Source: Anaerolineae bacterium
Lineage (GTDB): Bacteria; Chloroflexota; Anaerolineae; Anaerolineales; Villigracilaceae
Length of the DNA stretch: 64,000 nt
NCBI GenBank assembly: GCA_021324435.1
Contig: JAJPIZ010000002.1
Coordinates: 39,750 to 103,749, forward strand
Reading direction: 5' to 3'
Shown here piece after piece: positions 1-8,667 of the stretch. How positions within the stretch are numbered: the first letter of the stretch is position 1; the number at the start of each line of letters is the position of its first letter. Under the pieces are notes generated by a model. It searched no databases and was not told the origin of the DNA. It worked only from the letters and a program-made list of their open reading frames with translations. A program made the position numbers and the translations under genes.

Positions 1-2
1 CC

Positions 3-1199
3 GAGATCGAGTGCGAATCGGATCGGGCGGTGATTAAGGATTTGAATAGCACCAATGGGACCTTCGTAAATCGGGAACGGATTCTCGAGCCTTGCACCTT
101 GCACTCGGAGGATGAAATCCGCATTGGACAGCATGTCGCCACGGTCACATTTTCGGAAAACGGCAGCGCTTCGCCTCGCAAACCCGATCTTTCCGATACT
201 CAGCCTGTCACGCGCAATCTTATCCTTCAATCTGTGGAACAGAATCCGGTGTTGTTGTATGAGATTTCGAGCAGGCTCTCCACCATAGTTGACTTAAATC
301 TGGCGTTGCAGGAAGTCTCAACCGTTATGCAAACGGCGATGGGGGCTGACAGGTTTGAAGTGATTCTGCGCGAACGCTTCTCTCGCATCGGCGAAATGGG
401 GTTTCCTGTTTCCGTTGCCAGGAAGGCTATTGACAAGCGGTCGGTGGTGGCAATATCCGATTTGATGTCCAAGGGGGTTCGCGAGTTGAGCGAGAGCGCG
501 AAGCTGTTGAAAATCCATTCCATTTTGTGCGTTCCGGTGATCGTGGGTGATGATGTAGAAGCCGTAATGTATGCCTATAAAACGGATCAAAAGTCTCGCC
601 CTTTCGACCAGCACGATGTCCAATTGGCTGTGGGCGTCAGCCATCAGATTTCGTTGACCATTGAACGCGCGCGCTTGCTTGAGCAAGTGCGCGTCTATGA
701 GCACTGGGCGATTACGGACTCTCTGACGGGCCTGCCCAATCGTCGGCAGATTCTGCGGCACGCCGAACTCGAATTCCAGCGCGCTCTGCGCTTCCATCAT
801 CCTTTGAGTGTGATGATGATTGACATCGACTCATTCAAACACGTCAATGATACCTATGGCCATCCGGTTGGCGATCAGGTATTGGCGGAAGTGGTGGCGC
901 GTTGTAAGCAAGGCTTCCGAAAAATTGATCTGCTGGGACGTTACGGCGGCGATGAATTCATTTGTTTGCTGGTGGAAACTGAAATTGAGAGCGCTCGTGA
1001 AGTGGCGGAACGAACAAGACATAGTGTCATGGAGACGCCGATCACAACAGATCGCGGTCCACTTAATATCACCATAAGCATTGGCGTGGCCTCGCTGTCA
1101 GTCAAACATTCCACCCTCTCGGCCACGCTCAGTTCCGCGGATGATGCTTTGTATGTTGCAAAAAAGACGGGGAAAAATAAAGTGGAAATATCGGGTTGA
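3..1199 (+). CDS. FHA-GAF-GGDEF diguanylate cyclase (5' truncated by window)
   Basis: The reading frame is open from the window edge. Its first residues already lie inside a forkhead-associated domain (DLNSTNGTFVN, the conserved end of FHA), so the true start is upstream. A GAF-like sensor region follows (roughly residues 70-225 of the visible part), then a GGDEF domain with an intact RYGGDEF active site. An RKID sequence five residues before GGDEF fits the RxxD inhibitory I-site, which suggests product feedback. The family condenses two GTP into cyclic di-GMP. FHA domains bind phosphothreonine, so the enzyme may respond to Ser/Thr kinase signalling; that link is inference. A hairpin terminator follows the stop codon. 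Confidence 0.93.
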   Translation, partial: EIECESDRAVIKDLNSTNGTFVNRERILEPCTLHSEDEIRIGQHVATVTFSENGSASPRKPDLSDTQPVTRNLILQSVEQNPVLLYEISSRLSTIVDLNLALQEVSTVMQTAMGADRFEVILRERFSRIGEMGFPVSVARKAIDKRSVVAISDLMSKGVRELSESAKLLKIHSILCVPVIVGDDVEAVMYAYKTDQKSRPFDQHDVQLAVGVSHQISLTIERARLLEQVRVYEHWAITDSLTGLPNRRQILRHAELEFQRALRFHHPLSVMMIDIDSFKHVNDTYGHPVGDQVLAEVVARCKQGFRKIDLLGRYGGDEFICLLVETEIESAREVAERTRHSVMETPITTDRGPLNITISIGVASLSVKHSTLSATLSSADDALYVAKKTGKNKVEISG

Positions 1200-1235
1200 T
1201 CCTTCGCTGTTGATCTGAAAACTTGTAGAAGACAA

Positions 1236-1274
1236 AGAGCCTCGCAGTGAATAGACTGTGAGGCCCTTTCTTTG
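1236..1274 (+). terminator. Rho-independent terminator after the diguanylate cyclase
   Basis: GCCTCGCAGT pairs with ACTGTGAGGC (one wobble) around a 6-nt loop and is followed by a T-rich tract. It lies between two convergent genes and probably serves the plus-strand gene. Confidence 0.7.
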
Positions 1275-1287
1275 AAAATTCTTTATG

Positions 1288-2532
1288 TTAACCGCATCCG
1301 CCGCCGCTTTTATCACGTTTCAACTGCAACTTGATCTTTGGCGTGTATTGCAGATTTTCAAACTCGATGGGATTCGGGTCGGAACACAGATAACGGTCAC
1401 CGAGCGCGGAGGGGAAGTAGTACGCGGGCCGGTCGCCGGTCGGATAGACTTTCAGCGTCTGGATGTTTGGATCGTCGGCGTTGAAGAACTTGATCCAGTT
1501 GTTGACGCCGCCTTCAAGGATGTAAACGTTCGGAATGCCTTCGGCGACCAGAATCTTCCACGCTGAAGTCGCATCGTCTTCATTGTTGCTCATCACCACA
1601 TAGACTGTGTTGGTCGCGGCTTTTGCCAATAAATCAGGCAGGATGCTCTTGATTTGGGTCAAGGGGACATTCTGCGCGCCGCGAATGTGGAACAGGTTGT
1701 AGTCCGCTTCAGAACGGACGTCGAGCATGATCAAGTTGATCTTTTGGTCATAGATCGTCTTGAATAATTCAGCAGGGACGATCTGCACTTCGCGGTTGGC
1801 AAGCGCCGCTTCCTTGTCCGCGGCGATGCGCGCGTATTTTTGTTCAGTGGTGGGTTGGCCGATGAAAACGGTAGCCACTGCCAGGGCGAGAAGAACCGCC
1901 GCGCCGGCAATCCGCAGTTTGGGTTCTTTGCTCAGGTCACGTTTGCCAACGATGCGTTCGAGTTGTTCTGCTCCCCAGAACATAAAGAGCGCCATCAAAA
2001 CAACCAGCAGAACGACCACACCGGTGGGTAAATGGAGAACGTCAGGCAGCAACACGCGGCCATAATAACCAGCGTTGTTGTACCAGCCATCGAAATATTT
2101 TTCGGTCTCGCTAAAGAGCCATGCGCCGACAAACCCGCCGCCGAGGAAGAACATGCCGTCAATCTTGCCGGTGGAAGCGGAGGCAATCGAAGTGGTTGGG
2201 CAGAAGCCGCCGATGATAAAACCGACGCCCATGATGAGGCCGCCGAGGATGCCTGACGCCAGATACGTTGGATTGACCCAAACCTGACTAAAGTCCAGAA
2301 TGCCGAGGCCGGCTGTGGCGAAAAGCAAGACCATCGCGACCGCGATCGCGGTGAACATGACTTTGAGCACGGTCATTTCTTTGAAGTAGAACTGAGCCGC
2401 CAATTTTTGAGAGTTACCAAAGCCGGACATCTCAAGCGTGAAACCGAAAGCGAAGCCGATTAAACCGAAGACGACATAGGTCCACGGGTTGGATGCGCTT
2501 GTTGCAGTAAATGATTGGAGTGGGAAGTTCAT
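1288..2532 (-). CDS. YeeE/YedE-family sulfur transporter with C-terminal rhodanese-like domain
   Basis: The N-terminal half (about residues 1-230) is a polytopic membrane protein. It contains GGFCPTTSIASASTGKIDG, the conserved Cys-bearing segment of the YeeE/YedE family, members of which move thiosulfate or other sulfur compounds across the membrane. The C-terminal 150 residues have a rhodanese fold signature (LDVRSEADYNLFHIRGAQNVP, then LEGGVNNW). The loop that should hold the catalytic Cys reads VVMSNNEDDA, with no Cys, so the domain is probably not a sulfurtransferase. The protein ends in GGGCG, a lone near-terminal Cys. I chose the ATG at 2532 because AAGGAGA lies just upstream; an ATG 33 codons earlier lies inside repeat DNA. 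Last gene of the operon starting at arsR. Confidence 0.88.
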   Translation of the reverse strand: MNFPLQSFTATSASNPWTYVVFGLIGFAFGFTLEMSGFGNSQKLAAQFYFKEMTVLKVMFTAIAVAMVLLFATAGLGILDFSQVWVNPTYLASGILGGLIMGVGFIIGGFCPTTSIASASTGKIDGMFFLGGGFVGAWLFSETEKYFDGWYNNAGYYGRVLLPDVLHLPTGVVVLLVVLMALFMFWGAEQLERIVGKRDLSKEPKLRIAGAAVLLALAVATVFIGQPTTEQKYARIAADKEAALANREVQIVPAELFKTIYDQKINLIMLDVRSEADYNLFHIRGAQNVPLTQIKSILPDLLAKAATNTVYVVMSNNEDDATSAWKILVAEGIPNVYILEGGVNNWIKFFNADDPNIQTLKVYPTGDRPAYYFPSALGDRYLCSDPNPIEFENLQYTPKIKLQLKRDKSGGGCG

Positions 2533-2547
2533 GTTGTTCTCCTTGGT

Positions 2548-2631
2548 ATGTCGTTGCGAGGGCGTTCTTCCCGAAGCAATCTCCTCGTAAATGAGGGGCT
2601 TGCTCCGCGCCTGCGACGCTTGCAACGACAT
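2548..2631. repeat. Palindromic intergenic repeat (GTCGTTGCGAG type)
   Basis: A perfect 10-bp terminal inverted repeat (ATGTCGTTGC / GCAACGACAT) bounds 84 bp that fill the gap between two co-transcribed YeeE genes. The ends and the internal GAAGCAATCTC match the element at 17410-17485, so this is a dispersed family. Confidence 0.75.
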
Positions 2632-2637
2632 GCTGAC

Positions 2638-3192
2638 TCAGTTCCACATTTTCCTTACGAAATAGGCCAGCCCGTACGCGCCGCCGAAGATGGCGAACAT
2701 CACGGCCCATGAGCCAGCCGAGAGCGTCGCGCCACCCGATAGCGCCTGGCCAGATGTGCATCCACGCGCCATACGTGCGCCGTATAGGAAGAGCACGCCG
2801 CCGAGGAAAGCGAACAACCAACGGGCGCGATTGGAAATATGAGGACCTTTGGTGGTTTCAAGTTTGACGCGATTCCCGATCTTGCCCGAGACGAATCCGC
2901 CGACAAGTGCGCCAAAGAACACAGGCACAATCCAATCGTCGAGCGGATTCTTGTCGCCGCCCGCCATCTTCAACAGGTAGGGTGTGCGATCAACATGTGA
3001 GGGCGCAATCTGATCTTCGATGAAGGCGTCAAGTCGGGCCGTGGCCCCAGAGGAGCCGAGTCCGTTTCCCGTGAGGAAGAACGCCAGGAACAATACAATG
3101 CCAAGCACCATTCCGCCAAAATATGGATGGACGTATGGCTTGGGTGAACTCATCTTTTTTGCAGGAGCAGTTGTGGTCATATCATTCTCCAT
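2638..3192 (-). CDS. YeeE/YedE-family membrane protein (half transporter)
   Basis: A 184-residue integral membrane protein with about four hydrophobic segments and the family motif MARGCTSGQALSGG near residue 143. This is the Cys-containing repeat that in YeeE lines the thiosulfate path. It pairs with the neighbouring YeeE-rhodanese gene, so the two half proteins probably make one transporter, as in split YedE systems; the pairing is inference. The start is uncertain: the ATG at 3192 sits beside a palindromic repeat, while a second ATG at 3180 has GGAG six bases upstream. Transcribed with the cytochrome genes. Confidence 0.87.
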   Translation of the reverse strand: MENDMTTTAPAKKMSSPKPYVHPYFGGMVLGIVLFLAFFLTGNGLGSSGATARLDAFIEDQIAPSHVDRTPYLLKMAGGDKNPLDDWIVPVFFGALVGGFVSGKIGNRVKLETTKGPHISNRARWLFAFLGGVLFLYGARMARGCTSGQALSGGATLSAGSWAVMFAIFGGAYGLAYFVRKMWN

Positions 3193-3194
3193 GA

Positions 3195-3221
3195 TTCCCC
3201 TCTCCCTTAGGGAGAGGGGAA
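3195..3221. repeat. Perfect short palindrome between cytochrome and YeeE genes
   Basis: Arms TTCCCCTCTCCC and GGGAGAGGGGAA are perfect 12-bp complements with a TTA loop. The sequence is REP-like and lies inside an operon without a clear T-run, so it could act as an mRNA stabiliser or partial attenuator. Confidence 0.7.
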
Positions 3222-3250
3222 AGGGGCGAGGGCTATTCTCTAATCGCTAC

Positions 3251-6010
3251 TCACTTCTTGCTTTTCCTTACTTCTTTCTTATCATGCACTTCCACTTCTT
3301 CATAACCGGTGACCATACCGCGTATCGCTTCGAGCGGAGTCGCGCCGGTGGTGGTCAGATACACATGGCCGATGATGAAGGCCGCGAAGACCCAGGCAAT
3401 TAATGTGTGGAACGGTGCAAGAAGAGGCAAGCCGCCAAGAGCGTTTGCAACCTGCGGCCACTTTTGCACACCCCACATCAAAAGTCCGGTCAGCATTTGA
3501 AGCGGCAGAAGCACGTTCAAGATTCCGAAATAGGTCATTTGCTGAAGCGGGTTCATTCGGTTATTGGGCGCTTTCGCGAACGGATGCTCTTCGCCTTTGA
3601 AGATTCCTTGAATGTAGTATTTGCTTTGCTCAATCGCGTCGTCGAAGAAACCGTACGGACGAGGGATGAACTCGCGGATTTTTCCCGTGGTCAAGTGATA
3701 GAACAGCGACAGCGCGGCGTTGAGCACAAGCAATGCCGCCATCACGTTGTGGATTGTGACCATGTAGCGGAATGAAAAGATGCCGAACATATCTGGCCGA
3801 TGGATGATCAGGCCTGTGAGTAGCAGGATGACGATCGCGATGGTCTGAAGCCAATGCCAGAAGCGACGATATGCCTCATACATATACACGCGCTCGGTTC
3901 TTTTCTGGACGCTTCGGCCTTGCTCGGCGCGGGCTTTAGCCTGCTTGCGCGCTGACAAATATCTGAGCGTCCCATGGCCGCCGACTCCCAGCACCACGGC
4001 AACGAAGAACAGCGCGCCGAACCAGTCAATCCATGGCACGCGGCTGTTGCCGAAGACATAGAGTTTGTCATTGGCAGGCGCGGCCTTGTAATACAGCGCG
4101 CCATCGGCGCCTTTGTAAATTTCGCCGCTCGAAACCACGTTATTGTCTTTCGCAAACTCAGGCATGACGCCATTCGGCGCGTAGTCTGCGAGTTTGACGG
4201 GCTGATTCAAACGCGAGTCGTTGCTATGGCAGGTCGCGCAATTGCTAATGGCATGATCGCCATCGGCGACATCGTGATTCAAACTATAAGGTTGAACCAT
4301 TCCCTCGATGCGTGGATTCTTAAGTCCCAACGCGGCGAGTTGATCGGCAACGACTTGTTGTTTTGCGTCGCTGTCAATCTTGAGTTCGTTGGCTTCGAGA
4401 GCGCCGTTGTTGTTCGAGTCGAAAGCGGAGAGGATGTCGGCTTTGTATTTGCCGTTTTGGAGGTAAGCCGCTTCCAGGTCCACGAGACGAACCGGACGTG
4501 TTCCGTTTACATCGTCATAAACCCAGTAATAGGTCGTGATCAGGTTGTACGGCGCGAGCAAATGACTGCCGTCTGTATTGGTGCGATCAAGTACGGCGGG
4601 TTCAAAGCCCGTTACGAGTGAATTGATCGAATTAGAATCGCCGTTCACACCTTTACAGACTTTAACTGGCTCGCCGTTCGTTGTAATGACCGTCCAATCA
4701 TAGGATTGAATCGCGGGCGCGTAGGTCTGTGGGATGTGGCAGGTCTCGCAGGCCACATTCTTCATGTGTGTGTCAATGTACGGAAGCCAATCTGCATGCG
4801 CCTTTTGCGCGTCATGGCAGGAGTCACAGCGGCGCATCGTGCCCTTGAGTTGCGGCGCGACGTTGTATTGCGCGCTCTGTCCGCGTGCAAAATTGTGATC
4901 AGGATTTTTGAGATAATCGCCGATGTCGAGCCGCCGCGGATCGAAGACGATATTCGATGGGCGATTGGTTGCGTTTTCTTGGTAATAAGCCGGGTTGTTG
5001 ATGGAGTAATGGCAATCGGTGCATTTGAGTCCGCGCTCGGCATGAATATCCCAGGCGCGATTGAGCGTGGATTTATTCGCAAGATTCATGCCCGAGTCGC
5101 TGATCTTCTGTGATGAAATTACCTGTCCAGTTGTAGCAGTTTGCGGATTATCGAGTGAGCATCCTGTCAGTGTCAGTGGCGACTTGTCGGTATGAACTGC
5201 GCCATGACACTGCGCGCAGTTGGAATTGGTTGGGTCTTGAATGGCAACGAAATCACTTTTCAGTTCGCCGTCTGTATCAAACGCTTCGGGTCTGTAATAA
5301 TATCCGTTCATGCCAAGCGTCGAACGTTCGACGATGCCGGTGTTGATCAGCGTGGCGGTGCTGGCCCAATTAAACTCGCCGCGTTGAATCGCCGCGATGC
5401 GCGCCTCGTTGTTCGGTTGTGTGAGATGGCAGATGAAGCAGTCCATTTCCATCGTGCCCGATTGAGACCAATCCCACGGAGTGGCTTGTCCGTTTTTGAG
5501 AATGGACGATTCGGGATTGCTGGCGTTCGGCGCGATGGAGACCAGCGGCGTTCCTTCGCGGGATGTTGTGGCGGGTCCGCCTCCGACGAGGCGACTGCCA
5601 TTGAGCATGATCCACTCCGCAGTCGAGAGATCGAGGCGGCTGTCGCCTTTTTCTGAAAGATAACGATAGGTGAGCGGATCCCACTGACCGAAGAGACCGT
5701 TGCTCGAATTCATTGAGTCGGCAACGGGCTGATAAGCGGAAAGCCCGAGATCAGAATGGAACGCGTGGCTGGCAATGAAATCTGTGTCGTGACATTGACC
5801 GCAAGTCTTCATCGTGGAGACGGCGTTGCCGCTGGCAAGGACGTTCTCGCCATTCGCGTCCAGCAACGCAAAGGTGGGATGAATCGGAGAAACCTGCGAG
5901 GCCGGCTCGGCTTTACTCTGCGCAAGTACGCTTTGAATCCCAACCAGCGCGATCAACAAAACGCCTGCCAGCACGAGAATGAGTTTTGTGTTGGGTTTGA
6001 TGTTTTGCAT
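3251..6010 (-). CDS. Heptaheme cytochrome c fused to a C-terminal membrane cytochrome b
   Basis: A 919-residue fusion. An N-terminal membrane segment or signal (about 8-30) is followed by a large extracytoplasmic region with seven CxxCH sites: CGQCH (about residue 70), CFICH, CAQCH, CTDCH, CDSCH, CETCH and CATCH. From about residue 655 there are several membrane helices with paired histidines (RRFWHW, VTIHNVM, LFYHL, APFHTLIAW, IIGHVY), resembling cytochrome b561 / thiosulfate-reductase b subunits. Such a fusion could pass electrons between the quinone pool and periplasmic hemes. It starts 9 bp after the octaheme cytochrome, so they are co-translated and probably partners. Substrate and electron direction cannot be read from sequence. 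An internal DSNNNGALEANELKID stretch resembles an EF-hand-like calcium loop. Confidence 0.88.
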   Translation of the reverse strand: MQNIKPNTKLILVLAGVLLIALVGIQSVLAQSKAEPASQVSPIHPTFALLDANGENVLASGNAVSTMKTCGQCHDTDFIASHAFHSDLGLSAYQPVADSMNSSNGLFGQWDPLTYRYLSEKGDSRLDLSTAEWIMLNGSRLVGGGPATTSREGTPLVSIAPNASNPESSILKNGQATPWDWSQSGTMEMDCFICHLTQPNNEARIAAIQRGEFNWASTATLINTGIVERSTLGMNGYYYRPEAFDTDGELKSDFVAIQDPTNSNCAQCHGAVHTDKSPLTLTGCSLDNPQTATTGQVISSQKISDSGMNLANKSTLNRAWDIHAERGLKCTDCHYSINNPAYYQENATNRPSNIVFDPRRLDIGDYLKNPDHNFARGQSAQYNVAPQLKGTMRRCDSCHDAQKAHADWLPYIDTHMKNVACETCHIPQTYAPAIQSYDWTVITTNGEPVKVCKGVNGDSNSINSLVTGFEPAVLDRTNTDGSHLLAPYNLITTYYWVYDDVNGTRPVRLVDLEAAYLQNGKYKADILSAFDSNNNGALEANELKIDSDAKQQVVADQLAALGLKNPRIEGMVQPYSLNHDVADGDHAISNCATCHSNDSRLNQPVKLADYAPNGVMPEFAKDNNVVSSGEIYKGADGALYYKAAPANDKLYVFGNSRVPWIDWFGALFFVAVVLGVGGHGTLRYLSARKQAKARAEQGRSVQKRTERVYMYEAYRRFWHWLQTIAIVILLLTGLIIHRPDMFGIFSFRYMVTIHNVMAALLVLNAALSLFYHLTTGKIREFIPRPYGFFDDAIEQSKYYIQGIFKGEEHPFAKAPNNRMNPLQQMTYFGILNVLLPLQMLTGLLMWGVQKWPQVANALGGLPLLAPFHTLIAWVFAAFIIGHVYLTTTGATPLEAIRGMVTGYEEVEVHDKKEVRKSKK

Positions 6011-6019
6011 GGCATCATC

Positions 6020-7462
6020 CTATTTCTGCTGGAAGCGTCCGCCCCAGATCATTGGGTCGCCGGGATAACCGAGAGCTTTCCAGTCGAGTCGTCCGCTTTC
6101 GCTGTGGCAGTCATTACATTGCAAAGCATTGGCCGAAGGCTGAACCATATGTGTGGTCGGCCAATACATCCATGTTTCGGTGAAACCATATTGGCCGCTG
6201 TAATTCAGGCCCGCGTCCTGCGCGCCAAGTTGAAGGGCAGAGGCCCAATCGAAGGTTGTCCAAAAACCGCCTTTGCCAGCGGTGCGCGGCTGAAGCAGAA
6301 TGTTGTTGACTGTGTCATATGGCTGTTTAGCCATGTGCAGTTTGAACGGCATAATCTTTGCGGTTGGGTCGTTGATGTCGCCCGCGGGCTGGTCAATGAC
6401 TACCGGCTTGCTTGGGTCAATCTTATCGCCCAATAGATAGCGATAGGAAAGATTTCCGTTCGACCACATATAAGTCGGGATGTAATTCTTTTCGTAGATG
6501 AAGGAACCTTTGATCTTTAAGTATGTGAAGTGATCGTCTGTGCGGCCAGGTTGTCCCGCGGTTGACCAATCCCACACGACCTTGGTTGGGTCTTGTAAGG
6601 CCATGGCCGGAATATGGCAGGTCTGACAGGCAACCGACTTTGTATGGAAGTTCAGGCGGTCGTCTGTGTGTGGCGTTTGTGAATGGCAATTCGTGCATTG
6701 CACCTGTTCTGCGGGATCAATCTGATAGTTGTCTGCAACCATCTTGCCGAGGATTTGATGATCTTTGGTCTGATGGCAATCCGTGCATTGAAAATTCAAC
6801 TTGCCCATGTGAATATCAATATCTTCGGAGGGGAAGTAGAGACTTTCATCCAGATCGCCGTGCTTGACGCCGTTACCGCCGCCGCCGTCAAAATGACAAC
6901 GTCCACAATTTTGGCGCGTCGGCGCGCCGACCGATTTGGCGGCCGCGACCAAATCAACTCCGTCAGCAGGCAAGCCGTTCGCGCCTTTGCTGTACGAGGC
7001 TGTGTTCGCGTGGCAAACGAGGCAATCTACATTCAATGGATTATTGAAATCATAGTTTGCATCCGACCAGCCGTAGCCTGCATGGCAGGTGGTGCATTTG
7101 ACCCAGTTGCCTTGAATGCCGATGCAGAAGTTGTTAATTTGATTCTTTTTGCCAATCGTGACTGGCTGATCACGCCCTGGGGCGATCTCAGGTTTGGACT
7201 CCCAGGTGAAGTGCGTGGTGTGCATCACCTGATTGGCTGCATCGGGGTGACAGGTGATACATTCCTTCGTCACATCCTGCGGTGTAGCGAACGGACCTTT
7301 GACAATATCTGTGTGATCCACGTGGACGGTTTTGTCGGGCACGTGCGCCCACGGGTCGTCAACAGCCTTTGTGATCTTGGGCCAGAAGTAGGCCGTCGGT
7401 GCCGCGATCACTAGAATGATGCCGAGCAGTCCGAGGGTCCAAAAGGGTTTCGGTTTGTTCAT
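6020..7462 (-). CDS. Octaheme c-type cytochrome, tetrathionate reductase family
   Basis: About 480 residues, with an N-terminal membrane anchor (FWTLGLLGIILVIAAPTAYFW) and exactly eight CxxCH motifs: CITCH, CTTCH, CLVCH, CGRCH, CTDCH, CTNCH, CQTCH and CNDCH. Length, heme count and the opening KGPFATPQDVTKECITCH fit the octaheme tetrathionate reductase (OTR) family. OTR enzymes reduce tetrathionate and also nitrite or hydroxylamine in vitro, so the physiological substrate is open; the YeeE and rhodanese neighbours favour a sulfur compound. I chose the ATG at 7462 because AAGGAG lies seven bases upstream; the ATG at 7468 is too close to that site. It follows arsR. Confidence 0.9.
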   Translation of the reverse strand: MNKPKPFWTLGLLGIILVIAAPTAYFWPKITKAVDDPWAHVPDKTVHVDHTDIVKGPFATPQDVTKECITCHPDAANQVMHTTHFTWESKPEIAPGRDQPVTIGKKNQINNFCIGIQGNWVKCTTCHAGYGWSDANYDFNNPLNVDCLVCHANTASYSKGANGLPADGVDLVAAAKSVGAPTRQNCGRCHFDGGGGNGVKHGDLDESLYFPSEDIDIHMGKLNFQCTDCHQTKDHQILGKMVADNYQIDPAEQVQCTNCHSQTPHTDDRLNFHTKSVACQTCHIPAMALQDPTKVVWDWSTAGQPGRTDDHFTYLKIKGSFIYEKNYIPTYMWSNGNLSYRYLLGDKIDPSKPVVIDQPAGDINDPTAKIMPFKLHMAKQPYDTVNNILLQPRTAGKGGFWTTFDWASALQLGAQDAGLNYSGQYGFTETWMYWPTTHMVQPSANALQCNDCHSESGRLDWKALGYPGDPMIWGGRFQQK

Positions 7463-7484
7463 CCACATTCTCCTTATCGAAGCT

Positions 7485-7817
7485 TCATTTTTCTTCCATC
7501 AAGCCGGCTCGGTGTGCCAGCCGGTCGCGCATCACAGACCGGAGTATGTCGAGGGCTTGTATGAGGCGAGGGTCAGCGAGGTGGTAGGTGACAGTTGTGC
7601 CCTGACGGACGGTGTAGACCAAGTCGCGCTCACGCAAAACTTTGAGATGCCGTGAGGTAGTGGGCTGGATCACTTGCAATTCGTTGGCCAGTTCCGTTAC
7701 ATTGCGCGGACCTTCAGCAAGCGCGTAAAGGATAAGAAGCCGCGTGGGGTCTGAGAGCGCAAAACAGAAGTCCGCTTCCAGTTGTGAGATTTCCTGTGCC
7801 AAGGCTTGAGTGACCAT
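7485..7817 (-). CDS. ArsR-family transcriptional regulator heading the sulfur/cytochrome operon
   Basis: A winged-helix regulator of about 110 residues: SDPTRLLILYAL, the recognition helix QPTTSRHLKVLRERDLV, then the wing VRQGTTVTYHLADPR. It contains only one Cys (DFCFALSD), so it lacks the two-Cys pair of persulfide sensors such as SqrR/BigR. The inducer is unknown. It is the first gene of the operon ending at 1288, so autoregulation is likely. The ATG at 7817 has GCAGG seven bases upstream; an alternative ATG at 7841 has no ribosome site. The upstream DNA holds repeated ACGCAT and the palindrome GCATATATGC, possible operator elements. Confidence 0.85.
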   Translation of the reverse strand: MVTQALAQEISQLEADFCFALSDPTRLLILYALAEGPRNVTELANELQVIQPTTSRHLKVLRERDLVYTVRQGTTVTYHLADPRLIQALDILRSVMRDRLAHRAGLMEEK

Positions 7818-7898
7818 CTTTAGACCTGCCTTTATACGCATAAACGCATATATGCAATTGAATAATAATCGTGTGAAGAAAGCCACAATAGTGGCGGC

Positions 7899-7927
7899 TG
7901 TCACAATTCGTATGCTATAATGTCACA
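7899..7927 (+). promoter_or_regulatory. Promoter region of the XRE-cupin gene with TGTCACA direct repeats
   Basis: A perfect TATAAT (7916-7921) lies between two TGTCACA copies (7899-7905 and 7921-7927), the second overlapping the -10 box. No good -35 is visible, which suggests an activator or operator role for the repeats. Inference from sequence only. Confidence 0.4.
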
Positions 7928-7983
7928 TGAATAATGACGCCCGTTGTAATTGGAGTGAGCGTATCTGAATTACTGGAGGGACT

Positions 7984-8592
7984 ATGGAACTAAAACATGA
8001 CGCCATGTCGGTGGATGTGGGGGTGCGGTTGAGGGAACTGCGTGAGGCGCGTAACATTTCCATGCGCGGGCTGGCGACCAAAAGTGGATTGTCCGCGAAT
8101 GCTCTCAGCATGATCGAGCGCGGCAAAACATCCCCTTCGGTGAGTACACTATATAAATTGGCCGATGCTCTTGGTGTGCCGATCACAGAATTCTTCGGGC
8201 CGCCTGTCGAAAAAGTCAATGCGATTTTGGTGAAGGCCGACGAACGGACGCGCGTCCCTTTTGCGCGCGGTGTGTGGGAAGGCCTGGGAGGGGAGAAGTT
8301 CGAGGGGCGGGTCGAACCGTTTGTTCTCACGCTGGAGAGCGGAGCGGCCAGCGGTCCGCATATGATGATTCATAGCGGACATGAATTTGTCTTTTGCCTG
8401 CGCGGACAGTTGGAATATCTGGTTGAGAAAAACGTCTACCAGTTGGAGGCAGGCGATAGTCTGTTGTTCGCTGCTCAACTGAATCATCGTTGGCGGAATC
8501 CGGGCAACACTGTCACAAATGCGCTTATTGTTCTTTCCGGCTATTCGGAAGGCGAACAACCGCACGCCATGCACTGGAAAAAAGGGGAATAA
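7984..8592 (+). CDS. XRE-family regulator with C-terminal cupin domain
   Basis: A 202-residue protein. The helix-turn-helix spans about residues 14-68 (LRELREARNISMRGLATKSG, LSMIERGKTSPSVSTLYKLA). A cupin barrel spans about 105-185 (GPHMMIHSGHEFVFCLRGQL, AGDSLLFAAQLNHRWRNPG). Proteins with this layout bind small ligands in the cupin and regulate nearby genes. It is divergent from the arsR/cytochrome operon, so that operon and its own gene are the natural targets; the ligand is unknown. GGAGGG lies just before the start. Confidence 0.88.
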   Translation: MELKHDAMSVDVGVRLRELREARNISMRGLATKSGLSANALSMIERGKTSPSVSTLYKLADALGVPITEFFGPPVEKVNAILVKADERTRVPFARGVWEGLGGEKFEGRVEPFVLTLESGAASGPHMMIHSGHEFVFCLRGQLEYLVEKNVYQLEAGDSLLFAAQLNHRWRNPGNTVTNALIVLSGYSEGEQPHAMHWKKGE

Positions 8593-8613
8593 AATCACTG
8601 GTCTTGGTAAATG

Positions 8614-8653
8614 AAAAGTCGCCCGTCACATTGACGAGCGACTTTAATTCTTT
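8614..8653. terminator. Bidirectional terminator between convergent XRE and DUF59 genes
   Basis: AAAGTCGC-C-CGTCA pairs with TGACG-A-GCGACTTT (a single mismatch) around CAT, with A/T-rich flanks on both sides. It can end transcripts from both strands. Confidence 0.8.
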
Positions 8654-8667
8654 TACCGACACAGCCG

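Noticed and set aside
820..1077. Overlapping frames inside the GGDEF gene
   Set aside because: They are shadow frames of the diguanylate cyclase with no own signals.
7839..7858. Clear ArsR operator in ACGCAT repeats and GCATATATGC
   Set aside because: It is suggestive but does not match a known ArsR site; kept only as a remark in the arsR entry.
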